Source: Ceratotherium simum simum (lineage: Eukaryota > Chordata > Mammalia > Perissodactyla > Rhinocerotidae). Taken from it: DNA of 64,000 nucleotides. The stretch lies in NCBI RefSeq assembly GCF_000283155.1, contig NW_004454178.1, positions 28,586,740 to 28,650,739 of the forward strand. The letters run 5' to 3'. The stretch's first letter is position 1; the number at the start of each line of letters is the position of its first letter. A program made the translations under genes and the position numbers. Below, piece after piece: positions 31,747-43,853 of this stretch. The notes beneath the pieces are model-generated. The model saw only the letters and a list, made by a program, of their open reading frames with translations, ran no database searches and was not told the DNA's origin.

Positions 31747-34084
31747 CTCTCTACATCTTTAAGTGTCTTCACCTCTGGCTGGTGTGAAGGAGACATCCTG
31801 TTACATTGCTGACAGGGCGCTGAAAACCGCAGGTTCCTGCGGTTCTGGAGCAGAACAGGGCAACCGTGTTCTTTGAATTTTACTCACAGGCGGTAGAGGC
31901 ATGACCTAGGTCTGATGCGTGTGCTGGGATGTGGGCACAGAACACCCTCCAGGGCTGAGCAGCCACTCCGGACACCGGACACGCAAACCTCGTGGACTAA
32001 AGGAGTCGCTGCCATGATGATTGGAAAGACTAAATGTGTGATCTTGCAGGGAACCGGCAATAGGAGGAACACAGCGTAGAGGGAACATGCTTACGCACGT
32101 GTGGCCAAACCACTGGCGCTGTCTCAAAGGTTCAACACACTTCTTTGCTTGGAGACCGCTTGACAAGGGCGCCTGTCCTGGCCTCTGCTCGGTCCTTGGA
32201 TTTGCTCTTCCTGTCCCGGGCTGGTCTTCACCTGCTGTGGAGGGGGCAGGAGAATTCTGCCCCGGGACAGGTGTGGGCAGAGCTGTTCCCAGGAGGTGGT
32301 CTGTCCCCTGGCTGAGGCTGTCCCGGCTCCTCCACCCCCGCTTTGAGGCCGGCGCCTGTCAGCATGTCTGTGCCTCCATGCACATCTCGGCACTGGACGT
32401 CCCGATGGCCCACTCTGAGGGTCCCCACCAGGATCGGTTGAGATAATACTGTGAATTGGGTAGGAGGCCCTCTGTATAAGTTTTTTTTTTTTTTCACCAT
32501 TTTTAAAAAAGTATTTCTCACTTTGGCTTGACGTGTCAGTTCTGTGCGACAGTAAAGCTGAGTGGAGGAAGAAGCAGGGGTCCCCTTACCGCCCCATATG
32601 GCTGTTCGATGCTTGGGGAGCTGCAGTAACCCCGTCTTGTAGTCGCTGAGCCCGGGAGGTGGAGCCCTTGTACTTCCTGCTGAAAACAAACACTGGCCCA
32701 CCCATCCCTCATGTGGCTGGAATGGATAATCAGGGCTAAGCAATAGGGTTTGGTCCTCGGTTGCCTATTCTGACCAGCATACTTACCAGTGTGGTGTGTG
32801 AAGAAATCACTAGTTTCCCTAACAGGACCTCCCACCGGTTAGTCCTGGACAGGCCAGCTCTGCGCAGGGGCTCGAAATGCTGTCTTCACCGCTCAGTCAA
32901 CACACAGGGCAAGGCATCCACACCCCGAGTTTCAGGGAGAAACGGGTGCTCGTCAGAGTCAAGTGCTGGGTCTGAGGCCCGTAGACGCCAAAGCTGATCA
33001 TTTAACAGCAATTTAGACACAGGGTCAGGTGGGGAGTTTTTTCTTATGAACCTGTCAGGTAACATCTCTTTGCAGTATCCTTCCGTTTTCATGTTTTCCC
33101 ATTTCCTTTCATCAGAAAATGATGAAAGTTAAGCCATTTCCCCCAGTAAGGGATCATCTACAACCTTGAGTTCTTTGAGGTTTTAGAAATTACAGCTTCA
33201 AGTGGGCGTCAGCTCTCTCTCTCTCTCTCTCTCTCTCACTGGGAAGTTTGCTCTCTGAGTGGACACATGGCTCTGACCTTGTGAAAACTCCCTGCAATGA
33301 ATCATCATGTTGACCTAATTCTAAAGACACTGAACACCAAGGGAGCTTTGATCTGCTTGGGGAAGAACCATTGTTTCTTGAAATAATTTAATTTTACCCT
33401 ATTCTCTGAATCTCCACCTAGGAATGAATATAGGGTGGAAGTGAACTTCCGAGCATTCTGTTGTGAGCGCTCCTGAAAACCTTTGTTCCTTTGTCCTGGC
33501 CCCACCTCTTCACCGAAGAACTCACAGCCCACATCCTCCCAACACGAGCGTGTCTGGATTTATTGGTTGCGGTGCTGGTGGCAGGGTGTAAATGGATGCT
33601 TGAGATGCTCATGTCGTTATAAACAAACTCTGCCACTGCCTCGAAACATGGAAGCAAATGCTGTCATCTAATTCCTCTCCCGTCATGTAATAGAAATGAA
33701 GACATAGCAGCTGTTTGTGGAGACCTTCATGACACTATTGCTCTTTTCCAAAAATGAAGACCTGCCTTTGTTATTGCCTTGTCTACTGCTGCCTGGGCCG
33801 CAGGCGTGCACACCAGATGAATCACGTGCCATTGTCCAGAGTGTGCTCAGAACCCAGACGGGAATGGCAGCAATGAGAGACCAGCAAGAGAGAGGCGTGG
33901 GCACTTGCAGTCCCCTCTGTGGTCCCCCGGCAGCCGGAGACTGTACCTCAGTTTGTTTAAAGCTTCCTTGAGAATCTGAGATAACATAAATAAAAGTAGA
34001 AAAATGAGACTGTGCACACTGATATTTTTCCTATATATTACATACTTGAGTGTGTGGGTCATCTCGAAGAAAAATATGGAGAAA
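31747..34084. other. No gene recognised
   Basis: Unique-looking DNA. Open frames at 32087-32446 (+) and 32228-32743 (-) overlap each other and have no recognisable features. Confidence 0.45.
33213..33237 (+). repeat. (CT)n microsatellite
   Basis: About twelve uninterrupted CT dinucleotides. Confidence 0.95.
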
Positions 34085-34370
34085 GATATTAGACTTTTTC
34101 TTTCTTTTTTTTTTTTTTTTTGGTGAGGAAGAATAACCCTGAGTCAACATCTGTTGCCAATCCTCCTCTTTTGCTGAGGAAGACTGGCCCTGGGCTAACA
34201 TCCATGCCCATCTTCCTCTATTTAGTATGTGGGCCGCTGCCACAGCATGGCTTGATGAGTGGTGTGTATGTCTGCACCTGGGATCTGAGCCTGTGAGCCA
34301 CGGGCTGCCAATGTGGAGCGTGTGAACTTAACCACTATGCTGCTGGGCCAGCCCCGATATCTGACTTTTT
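34085..34370 (-). mobile_element. ERE-type SINE with target-site duplication
   Basis: Minus-strand ERE at about 34101-34355 with a long oligo-T start, two AGTCAACATC/GGCTAACATC modules and the reversed head GCTGCTGGGCCAGCCCC. A 15-bp duplication with two differences (GATATtaGACTTTTT and GATATctGACTTTTT) lies at 34085-34099 and 34356-34370. The A and B boxes are decayed. Confidence 0.92.
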
Positions 34371-34854
34371 AACGGAAACTATCTTATGTTTTCACAGAAA
34401 AAATTGCGATGGTGTCAAAATGTGCATGAATTCATATCCATCAGGTTTCTTCTGAGAATCCAGTTTTCCTTGATTATTAAAGCTGTCACTTTAAACAAAG
34501 AATTAAATAAAAATAAAGATTTAAATTTGCTCCACAGGGAAAAAATACCACTCTAAAAAGGATTGAAGGAATCTTCTTTTCACACTTTGCTGTACTGGTT
34601 ACAGACCCAATGTGGAAGCGTCCACATCTCTGGAAAGATAAAACAAATGGAGATTAATTAAGTGAGGGCTGGGCAGAAGAGATGCACACAAGCTTGTGAG
34701 ATTCCTGAACACATTCTTTTCTGTTTGTAGAAGCACAGTAGTTGGCATGGAGCACACATGCTCAGAAGTTTTGCTGGTTAGTTACTATTCATAGCATAAA
34801 GTCCCCTAAATATAGGTTCTTAAAATGATCTTTGGGGAACCTGAGCCAAAATCT
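34371..34854. other. No gene recognised
   Basis: AT-rich unique-looking DNA directly before the L1 relic. Nothing further was seen. Confidence 0.45.
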
Positions 34855-34994
34855 CATAGTGCTGAAAACTGCAAACCACTGATGAAAGGAATCAAAGGCT
34901 TAAATATGCGGAGTCATAGACCGTGGTTACGGACTGAAGACTCAACGTTGTGAAGAAGTCAATTCCCCTAAACTGATCCAATAATATTTCCCTC

Positions 34995-35237
34995 AAAATT
35001 CCAGCATGCAGGGCCGGCTCCGTGGCTTAGCGGTTGGGTGCGTGCGCTCTGATGCTGGCGGCCCGGGTTCGGATCCCGGGAGCGCCCCGAGGCACCACTT
35101 CTCCGTCCAGCGCGAGGCCGAGTCCCACGTGCAGCAACTGGGGGGATGTGAACCTATGACATACAACTGTCTACTGGGGCTTTGGGGGGAAAAAACTGAA
35201 TAAATAAAATCTTTAAAAAAAAAAAATTCCAGCATGC
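34995..35237 (+). mobile_element. Short ERE-related SINE with intact A/B boxes and perfect duplication
   Basis: About 213 bp (35010-35222) without the usual second AGCTCAGGGC module. Head GGGCCGGCTCCGTGGCTTAG, exact A box TGGCTTAGCGG (35023-35033) and B box GGTTCGGATCC (35066-35076), CpG-rich body, ACATACAACTGTCTACTGGG, and an A-rich tail. A perfect 15-bp duplication AAAATTCCAGCATGC (34995-35009 and 35223-35237) lies in L1 ORF2. Best-preserved SINE in the window. Confidence 0.95.
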
Positions 35238-35543
35238 TTTATTTTTTTCTGGTAGAAATTGACAAGCTAATTCTAACATTTATATGGAACGACAAAGAAA
35301 CCATAATAGAAAAAACAATTTTGAAAAAGAACAAAATTTGAAGATTCATATACCTGGTTTATATTAAGTAAAAATAGTGTGCTTTTGCAAAAGGATGGGT
35401 GCAGAGGTCAGTGGAACAGAACAGCGAGTCTGGTGACAGACCCACACGTGTATGGCCAGTTGTGTCTTGATGAAGTTGCAAAGACAACTCAATAGAGAAA
35501 CGACAGTCTTTTCAACAAGTAGTGCTGGAATCATTGGACATTT

Positions 35544-35899
35544 TGCTATGGACTGAATGTGTTCCCCAAATTCCTATGTTAGGACCCTAACCCCCGCTGT
35601 GATGGTGTTAGGAGGCAGGGCCTTTGGGAGGTGAATAGGTCATGAGGGTGGAGCCCCCATGATGGGAATAGTGCCCTTGAAGAAGAGACACCAGAGAGCG
35701 CTCTCTCTCTCTCTTCCCCCCTCCCTCCCCTCTCTGCCATGTGAGGACACAGTGAGAAGAGGGCCATCGGTAAACCAGGAATCCAATTGGCCAGCACCTC
35801 GATCTTGGACTCCCAGCCTCCAGAACTGTGAGAAATAAACGTTTGTTGTTTAAGCCCCGCAGTCAGTGGTGTTCTGTTATAGCCACCCAAACTAAGACA
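35544..35899 (+). repeat. MaLR-type LTR (MST/MLT1-like) inside the L1 relic
   Basis: TGCTATGGACTGAATGTGTT to AACTAAGACA, with GTGATGGTGTTAGGAGGCAG, GAATAGGTCATGAGGGTGG, a CT-rich stretch at 35700-35716, CCATGTGAGGACACAGTGAG and AATAAACGTTTGTTGTTTAA. A complete solitary LTR. Joining its outsides restores L1 ORF2 order. Confidence 0.92.
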
Positions 35900-36063
35900 T
35901 ATGAACCTCAAACCATGTCTTCCATCTTACACAAAACTTTACTTAAATCAGACAGAAATATAAAACCCCAAAGTATAAAAGTGCTAGAAAAAGTATTTCC
36001 AAGGTACAATAAAACCCCAAAAACCATAATGAAAAAATGGATGCATTGGAGTTCATGAAAAAT

Positions 36064-36333
36064 ATCAACTTCGGGAGCTGGCCCAGTGGCTCAGCCATTA
36101 AGTGTGCGCGCTCCGCTGCAGCAGCTGGGGGTTTGTAGGTTCAGATCCCCGGTGCTCACTGACGCACCGCTTGTCAAGCCATGCTGTGGCAGCGTCCCAT
36201 ATAAAGTGGAGGACGATGGGCATGGATGTTAGCCCAGGGCCAGTCTTCCTTAGCAAAAAAAGAGGAGGATTGGCGACAGATGTTAGCTCAGGGCTGATCT
36301 TCCTCACACACACACACACACAAAATCAACTTC
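36064..36333 (+). mobile_element. ERE-type SINE inside the L1 relic, with target-site duplication
   Basis: Head GGGAGCTGGCCCAGTGGCTC, A-box-like TGGCTCAGCCA, B-box-like GGTTCAGATCC, two GATGTTAGC(C/T)CAGGGC modules, and a (CA)n tail at 36306-36322. A 9-bp duplication ATCAACTTC flanks it at 36064-36072 and 36325-36333. Confidence 0.93.
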
Positions 36334-36743
36334 TGCTTTCTGAAAGACATTGTTACAATAATGAAATGATAAACTAGAGCGTGAGAGAAAATATTTGCAA
36401 ATCGCATACCTTCTACAGGACTTGTATGCATGACATATAAAGAACTCTTAAAATTCAATAATTATAAAAAATCAGCACAATTAAAAAATGGGCAGAAAAT
36501 TTGAACAAACACATCATCAAAGTAGATGTACAGACGGCAAATATGGAAAGAAAGGGTGCTTGGCATCATCTCTCCCTTCTCTCTGGGGAAACAGAAACTT
36601 AAACCATGAAGAAATACCCCTGGACACTTACTGAAATGACTGTAAAAATTGACAACAGACAGGGCTGGTGAGGGTGTGGAGCTACTGGACTCTCTTACCG
36701 GGCTGGCGGGGACAAAGGGGCATGGGGGGTTTGGGGTACGGGG

Positions 36744-37425
36744 NNNNNNNNNNNNNNNNNNNNNNNNNNNNNNNNNNNNNNNNNNNNNNNNNNNNNNNNN
36801 NNNNNNNNNNNNNNNNNNNNNNNNNNNNNNNNNNNNNNNNNNNNNNNNNNNNNNNNNNNNNNNNNNNNNNNNNNNNNNNNNNNNNNNNNNNNNNNNNNNN
36901 NNNNNNNNNNNNNNNNNNNNNNNNNNNNNNNNNNNNNNNNNNNNNNNNNNNNNNNNNNNNNNNNNNNNNNNNNNNNNNNNNNNNNNNNNNNNNNNNNNNN
37001 NNNNNNNNNNNNNNNNNNNNNNNNNNNNNNNNNNNNNNNNNNNNNNNNNNNNNNNNNNNNNNNNNNNNNNNNNNNNNNNNNNNNNNNNNNNNNNNNNNNN
37101 NNNNNNNNNNNNNNNNNNNNNNNNNNNNNNNNNNNNNNNNNNNNNNNNNNNNNNNNNNNNNNNNNNNNNNNNNNNNNNNNNNNNNNNNNNNNNNNNNNNN
37201 NNNNNNNNNNNNNNNNNNNNNNNNNNNNNNNNNNNNNNNNNNNNNNNNNNNNNNNNNNNNNNNNNNNNNNNNNNNNNNNNNNNNNNNNNNNNNNNNNNNN
37301 NNNNNNNNNNNNNNNNNNNNNNNNNNNNNNNNNNNNNNNNNNNNNNNNNNNNNNNNNNNNNNNNNNNNNNNNNNNNNNNNNNNNNNNNNNNNNNNNNNNN
37401 NNNNNNNNNNNNNNNNNNNNNNNNN
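36744..37425. other. Assembly gap (682 Ns)
   Basis: Unsequenced positions. The gap lies within the 3' part of the L1 relic, and both edges carry the same G-rich motif (GGTTTGGGGTACGGGG left, GGTTTTGGGGTATGGGG right), so a G-rich tandem repeat probably caused it. Long reading frames spanning the Ns are artefacts. Confidence 0.97.
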
Positions 37426-37617
37426 GGTTTTGGGGTATGGGGCTGGTGGTGGGGAAGGACTGGGGACACATGGGGGTTTTGGGCTACAGGGCTTTTCCAC
37501 ATCTTGATTGTTTTGGTGGTTACACAATTCTACATGGTTGCCAAAAATTGTACCTTGAAAAAAGGTGATTGACTCTTCCTGGGTGTAAATTACACCTTCA
37601 TTAAGAGATGGAAACAA

Positions 37618-39199
37618 TATGATCGAGCGGCCAGCCTCTCCCTCTTTCTCCGGATGCGGAGTCAGCCATCCTGGGGAAGGCAGGGCAGCTGTTCACGTGA
37701 GTGGCCCGCAGCGCTCCTGCCCCAGAGGCTGAGGTACTCCCCTGGCCAAGGAGACAGGCACTTGCGTTCAGATCCAGTCTTGCCTGGATGGCCTGCAGTG
37801 TCTGCTGCAGTCACCATCCTAGCCTCTCCTGAGGCTCACTTGAAGGGTGTGAAGCGCCCTGTGCGGGTCTTGCCGGGGCGGGGGGGTGGGGAGCCCATGG
37901 AGAGGGGCACCGGCAGAGCAGCCCCCAGGCTCCTCACCAGTCAGCTGGCCCTCCGTGGGCGGCTTGTTCCCCTGCATTCCGGTTTCACAGGATGCAATGG
38001 GCCGTTGGGGGGCCACCAAGCCCGGGCCCTGGAAACCACTATCCTTTGACTTGCTTCAAGGACAGTGGCCAGTCTCAAAGCCAGCGAGAGGAGGGGCGAC
38101 TTAGAGCAGAGAGTGTCTGCTCTCTGGTTCTCTGCGATGAAGACAATTCGCCCAGAACTGATGTGTTCACTCTGGGAGCCGAGGAATGCTTCTCAGCACC
38201 ATGATCCTAATTTGTAAGTATGAGAGTTTCTAGAGTGGAAAAAGAAGTTCCTAAACAGAGATGCCCTTTTCAGACCAGTGAGCTGTTTATCACAGCTCCA
38301 CACGCTCAGACCAGGGGAGGCTGGGAAAACCTACAGGTTTTAGCAAAGTATCAAAGGGGAGAGGAGAATTCTCAGAAGGAGGTGGGGGGAGAGCCAAGCA
38401 CACACCGGCAGACACACCCGCGTGAGCCTTCCGAGATGAAAGGGCGGCCACAACCCACCAAAAAGAGACCAGCATCTCATTGTTCTACACAGCTGAGCAG
38501 GTCCTCCACGGTCACGCACATTTAAGCAGTCTAAACGGTTTTCTCTATCGACAGCAAATAATAAATAAACATGCGATAATTACTTTTATTACCGTGAATA
38601 ACAAATCAATCCTCAAGAGAAGCTGCTCGTCTGTCTTCCTCGCAGCTTCCCTATTTGCATCTTGTTTAAGATTTTCCATCTGGGATATTTTCTCATTCCA
38701 TCTCCGAGCTTTTTGGAGACTTGCTTGGTGAAAGTTGACTTTTCGTGTCAGAAAACAAGTTTTAATTAGAGCCGAGATGCAAAGCAGGATACATGAGCAT
38801 GTCTGGGGGCGGGTGTCCTGCAGATATCAGATATGAATCCATCAGGGCACAGGGCTAGGAAAGGAGGCTGCTATCCCACATCCAGTTTGCAATTCATGAG
38901 CACTTAGATAATAAAGATACATGGCCTGCTTGTCTTCATTTAGATCACGGCTTCATGGCTAAATTCTCTTCCTTCTACGAGCTGCATTCTTTCATCGTTA
39001 CAGCCCATCATTGCCCCAAGCAACCCCGCCTGATCTGGGCTGAGCGATACATGAAGTGGGAGTGAATGCTGATTTCATCAGACCCAGGTGTGTCCTCGGG
39101 GATGTGTGGTCTGCACCTGGGTGCACCTTCCACAAGGAGCAGGCACTAGATGAGATCAGACCCGTCCCACATGGAGAGTGCTCCGGGAGCTTTGGGGAC
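37618..39199. other. No gene recognised
   Basis: GC-rich to 38500, AT-rich afterwards. No transposon and no credible exon were seen. A repeat-poor block at 38500-39000 may merit a conservation check. Confidence 0.45.
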
Positions 39200-39370
39200 T
39201 AGCGGCCCTGGTCCTGGAAGGCTTCCTGGAGGAGGTGATATCCACAGTCCTGGGAAAAGAGGAGATCTCTGGCAGGGTGGTGGGAAGGGCATTCCAGGCA
39301 GAGGGGACAGTGGGAGTTAGACCCTGGACCCTGGAGGGCGACTCTCAGCTGTGCCTGGACACAGGGAAGG
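39200..39370 (-). repeat. L2-like LINE fragment, reverse orientation
   Basis: CTGGAAGGCTTCCTGGAGGA, then GAAGGGCATTCCAGGCAGAG and GGACAGTGGGAGTTAGACC match the antisense of the old L2-type repeat also seen at 13365 and 42515. Short and diverged. Confidence 0.5.
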
Positions 39371-41264
39371 GGGGTGGGGCAACTGGTCCAAGAGCATTTG
39401 GTCTGCAGTTTTCACTTCTAAAAAATTGTTTTCAAGTGTACTTCTACCATTATTTCCCCCAAAAATTTTATTAAGAAACTTTTCAAATATATACAAAAGC
39501 TAAAACAAAGATATTCCAATTTTCATTTAACCAGGCTTAATAATACTTTGGGTAGCATTATTTTAATTTCAGAATTATAACTGTAAATTAGTAGGTCAAG
39601 TGAAAAGGAAAGTAATTTGGGAAAACAGATTAGTAGTAGATGTAAACAGCTTCTAAAATGATGCCCGTTGGTTCTGAGTAGAGAAGGCACGGATCGAAGG
39701 CCGCCTCGGGGGAAGTAAATGTCACCACGTCCTTCCAGGGACGTGTCTGTCCAGGCGACGTGCCAGAAATTTGAAGATAAACGTTGTGAAATGGAAGATA
39801 CACTTTCCATCTCAAAATCTCTTTAGAATGCTGATTTTGCAAAGAACTCAAGGGAAACAGTGTGTCCATCTCTGAACAAATCCTCTGAAATGCTAGTCAT
39901 GAAATGCTAATCCTCTATGCATAGTCATGAGGAAGTCATGAAAACACACATGAAACATTGCTGTCTTGTTTGAAATAGGGAGCATTTGCCTTCCTAATCC
40001 GATGCCAGGGGGAAAAGAAGGATTTCTGGATTTATCAACTGTACCCATTTGCAAACTGTGAAGCCCCATGGCCAGTTACTATCTGTTGAGTTCTTCTGAT
40101 TTTTCAGATTAACAAAATAATTGTTAATGTAGCCAGTCAAGAATAGTCAGATTGTCAGAAAGCGATTGGAGGGAGCGATCCTACAGAGTACTTAGAAAAT
40201 AAAATTGAACGCTCCCTGGGCCAGAGTTAAAATCCAGTCTTGATCTGTTCTTGAAAGTATAGAGTCCCCTTTCATTATGGGGCAACGTGAATAAACCCCA
40301 AGGTAGAGGCGGCTCATCAAAACATTTACATTCCATGCACGACCTTTCTGAGGACCTAGGATTGTCCCTACTTGATTTAAAACAGTGTTTACAAATTATC
40401 ACAGAGCCTATCTTTATTTACACATTTGTATATATTCTGGCTGTCTACATAGTAACTAATAAACCCTCTGTATGGCGGGTTTAATTTTCTTGCAGTAATT
40501 AACAAAGGCATTGTTTTGGTCTTCTTATCGCTTGGGACAATGATGGTATTTCAGATAATGTCAACACAACTTTCTAGTTTGACCAAAAATAAAATAAAAA
40601 ATGGGAAGGAAACAATGTACTGATGCTGTGGTATGGCCCTGCCCCCCCCCCCCGAAATGGAGCAGATTTGGAGGCGAGGCCTGCAGAGGCCAAGGCTGGG
40701 GCCCTACCCGGTTGGTGGATCTGCTGATCTGTTCTCTCCAAGGGTCCTGGGGTAGTGAGACTGGGTGGCATGGGAGGGAGTGGGCATGTTCTTTGTTCTA
40801 CAGGGGCAGGTTTTGCGAGAGTTGGAATCATTTTTCTTGATGAAATGTGCAGTTTGGGTACTGTGCACTCTGTCGCCTTTCGAGCACATAACGTTCCAGA
40901 ACATAAAGTGTCATTCTAGAGTATGAATTGGCTCCCACGTCACCTGGAGGAGTGGCTGCCATCTGGACATGCCCCGATGGTGGCATGGCAGTGGGAGGCA
41001 CCAGTTTAGGAAACAGCCTTGCGTGTGGGTCCTGACTGCAGTTCACTGATTGATGGGATCGTTTAGTGATTTGTGCCCTTTGGACACTCGCCACGTGACC
41101 AGGGGGTGATGAAAAAGCTGTGGTAGCACCAGTGAAGGTGACAATTATGATGGTTAATCTGGAGTCATGATTCCTCACATGCCAAACCTTTTGCTTAATA
41201 CTTCACCTCTACTGTTAAATCAAATACCAGCCCTAGGAATAGAGACTATGTTTTTTATTAGTGA
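39371..41264. other. No gene recognised
   Basis: Mainly AT-rich unique DNA (39400-40600), then mixed. It contains a run of 12 Cs at 40642-40653. The AT-rich part lacks identified repeats. Confidence 0.45.
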
Positions 41265-41708
41265 GGTGAATTCGCTAACATAAAACTATTTTCAAGTGTA
41301 TAATTCTTGGTATTTAGTGCATTCATGGCGCTGTGCAACCCTCACCTCCGTCTAGTTACGGAACATTCTCATCACCCCTCAGGAGACCCCTAAGCATTAG
41401 CAGCCATGCCCTCTCTTCCCTCAGCCCCTGCAACCACCAGCTGCTTTCTCTCTCCACGGATTTGCCTGTTTTGGACGTTTCATAGAAATGGAAGCCCATA
41501 CTATATGGCCCTTTGTGCTGCTGTCTCTCACTGAGCCTCATGTTTTCAAGGTTCATCCATGTTGTAGCCTGTGTCAGTCTTCATTCTTTTTTATGGCCCA
41601 ATAATATTCCATCATTTGGAGAGACCACAGTTAGTTTATCCACCATCAGCTGCTGGACATTTGAGTTGATTCCATGTTTGCCCACTGTGAGTAGGAGTGG
41701 AGACTACT
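41265..41708 (-). repeat. L1M-type LINE 3' region, reverse orientation
   Basis: Plus-strand words TTTTCAAGTGTATAATTCTT, GCATTCATGGCGCTGTGCAA, CAGCCCCTGCAACCACCAGC, AAGGTTCATCCATGTTGTAG, CCAATAATATTCCATCATTT and GGACATTTGAGTTGATTCCA are the antisense of an old L1 3' region in the expected order. Non-coding. Confidence 0.8.
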
Positions 41709-42514
41709 TTCTCCCCGTTTTGAGATGAGGAATCTCCAGCTGACAGAGACGATGCCCTTGAAACTGCAAAGCTGGGAGAGGTGTGGCTGGAGTTGGACCC
41801 TGTTGGCCTGGTACCAAAGTCCATGCCGTGGGTCATTGCATAACCCTTTGGATGTCCTTGCCTGCAAAACGGGGAAAGTTCTAGGTGTTTGCTGTGGGGG
41901 CTGAATGAGAACATTTATATCAGGGGCCAGGAAAGGTGGGCACAGTTCCACTCACATGTAGGAGGATCCTGCAGGACTGGGAATGCCTGTTGCTGGGTCT
42001 CGAGGAGCTGGGGACAGTGGCTTCAGCAGGTGGGGTGACTTCCTCAAATACAGGAGTTCAAAGGCAGGCAGGGCTGCAGGTGGGAGCGCTCAGCGGTTTC
42101 TTCCCTGCGACTTTCCTTTCCCTTGTGAAGCCAGGAGGCTCTGGGGCTTCAGAGATGCCGCTCCCCATTAGAGGTAGGAAGGGGCTGGGGTGGGGCTCTC
42201 CAGCCCCATCACCCCTTCCTAACTAGGGTGCAAGTGCTTTCCGCGCGTCCCCCAGCAGAATCCTGTCACATGCAGGAAGCAGATGGGGTCACGTGGCCGC
42301 CCTGGGTGGGGGGTGGGGTTGGCTGGGAATGTGCGAACCTGACTGCCATTTCATCTCAAATATTCTTGGAGTCCATTTTGTTCAAGTCACCAGGCGAGTT
42401 CTCAACATAGGCAGATCCCAGGGCAGCGTGCATGCTGTGTCGTGAATGTGCACAGTTCCCGTGACCAGGAGCTGCACTTGATACAAAGTTAACAAGACAT
42501 GGTCGTTCCCTCTA
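41709..42514. other. No gene recognised
   Basis: Unique-looking, moderately GC-rich. Short overlapping open frames only. Confidence 0.45.
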
Positions 42515-42965
42515 GGAGCTTCTAGCTCAAAAGGGTGGGCAGAACTTGATGCATATATATAAAGTTATAGAGAAAAGATGGCGATGAACGTGGTTGAGAG
42601 TGCCAGGCAGAAGCTGGAGCAACTCTCTCTCCCTCCAGTCTCCAGGAGGGCTCTGCGAGAAACACAGCGCCATCCCACTGTGGCAGTTTCAGCACGGGGC
42701 CTGGGCGCCGGCGGAGCAGAATGAGGGAGCCTCAGAGCGCACAGGGGGAAGTTGCCGTGGAGGGGCTGAGTGTCATGAGGAGGAGGCTGGACATGATTTT
42801 TAGGCACAGGTGGCCATCAAAGGTCATTGGATGTGTGAAGGGCGGTCTTCCTCAGTTTGGTGATTGGGGCGAATATGTTATATGGTCGTGACAGACAGAT
42901 TTGAGAGATGAGAGAATGGGTGGCTGCATGGAGGTTGGAGACTTCTAGAATAACCTGGGTCTGAA
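42515..42965 (-). repeat. L2-like LINE relic, reverse orientation
   Basis: TAGGAGCTTCTAGCTCAAAA at the left, CTGGACATGATTTTTAGGCA, GGTCATTGGATGTGTGAAGG and GACAGACAGATTTGAGAGAT in the middle and right resemble the same old repeat as 13365-14030. Highly diverged, family tentative. Confidence 0.45.
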
Positions 42966-43853
42966 TATAGAGGAAGAGGGTACCAGCCCTTGTCCCCAGG
43001 CCTCGCAGAGGTTGGAGCAGATGCTTCTTTTCGTCAGGAGCTTGATTTCATTGAGTGATGATGGCATACATGTTTCCATCTGTTGTCACCGCGTCCTCTG
43101 AGCCCACAGTATGTGTGGTCTTATTCAACCAGCACATTCAACTCTTTTCCAAGGCACACGGCAGGATTGCACCTCCCTGCCTTGGTCTTAATTTTGGGAA
43201 CGAGAGTGGCTTCTGCCTGTGAGATGCTGTGTGTCTCTCTGGAAGGAACCTCCACCACGGAGGCACACCCTGCCTGCGACCCGTGCTGACACCCAGCAAC
43301 GCAGGGTGCAAGCTGCCCCTTGTCCCGAGTCCTGCAGTGAGGACAGCCTTGCAGTTTCAGGCCAGCGAAAACTGGGGGTCTTTGCTTCTGAAATGGAACT
43401 CAGCCCATCCGGACACTGTGAGGATGCATGCCGCTGTGCTATCAGACAAAGACATGGTGTCTGTGACTCTGTCCTCTGGCTTGGCCATGGGTGTTGAAAG
43501 GTACAGGGACTGGGCCCCACTCTTGAACCTGCCCCCAGGGGAAGGGAGAGTGCTCCGCTGGGCACCGAGCACATTTTAATGCTGCCAGTTGGAGCAGTGG
43601 GTGGAAAGAGCAGCACTGACGGGCACTGTCCAAATGCTTGGTCCCTGCAAACCAACATCTGGCATTGTGTTATGGGGTGAAGATGAGGACTGGCACCGTC
43701 AATGCCAGGGTCCAGCCCACCAAGACAGAGCTGGGTTAGGCATGAAGGAGGGCAGTCTGTGATGTGACGGAGTAACTGTCTTCAACCATAGGGTTTAAAA
43801 ACTGTCTGAATGCTTGTCAGTCTGAGCCAGACACTGTAGACACTGGAGCTACC
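42966..43853. other. No gene recognised
   Basis: Unique-looking, GC-moderate. The overlapping frames (43188-43658 minus, 43219-43579 plus) share no recognised domain. Confidence 0.45.

Larger units (their letters stand above)
34855..37617 (+). repeat. L1M-type LINE relic (late ORF2 to 3' end), interrupted
   Basis: Sense L1 sequence in order: GAAAACTGCAAACCACTGAT (34863), CTCAACGTTGTGAAGAAGTC, CCCTCAAAATTCCAGCATGC; then after the SINE GAAATTGACAAGCTAATTCT, TTATATGGAACGACAAAG, GTCTTTTCAACAAGTAGTGC; after the LTR GGATGCATTGGAGTTCATGA; after the next SINE CTGAAAGACATTGTTACAAT, GGGCAGAAAATTTGAACAAA, GGCTGGTGAGGGTGTGGAGC. After the assembly gap come the 3' end words TTGTTTTGGTGGTTACACAA and GTGTAAATTACACCTTCATT. 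All frames are disrupted. Confidence 0.85.

Noticed and set aside
35010..35222. tRNA gene suggested by A and B boxes
   Set aside because: The body does not fold as a tRNA, has an A-rich tail and a 15-bp target duplication, and belongs to the tRNA-derived SINE family.
36462..37617. Very long open frames (258-346 codons) on both strands
   Set aside because: Most codons are Ns from the assembly gap. The real flanks are L1 3' sequence.
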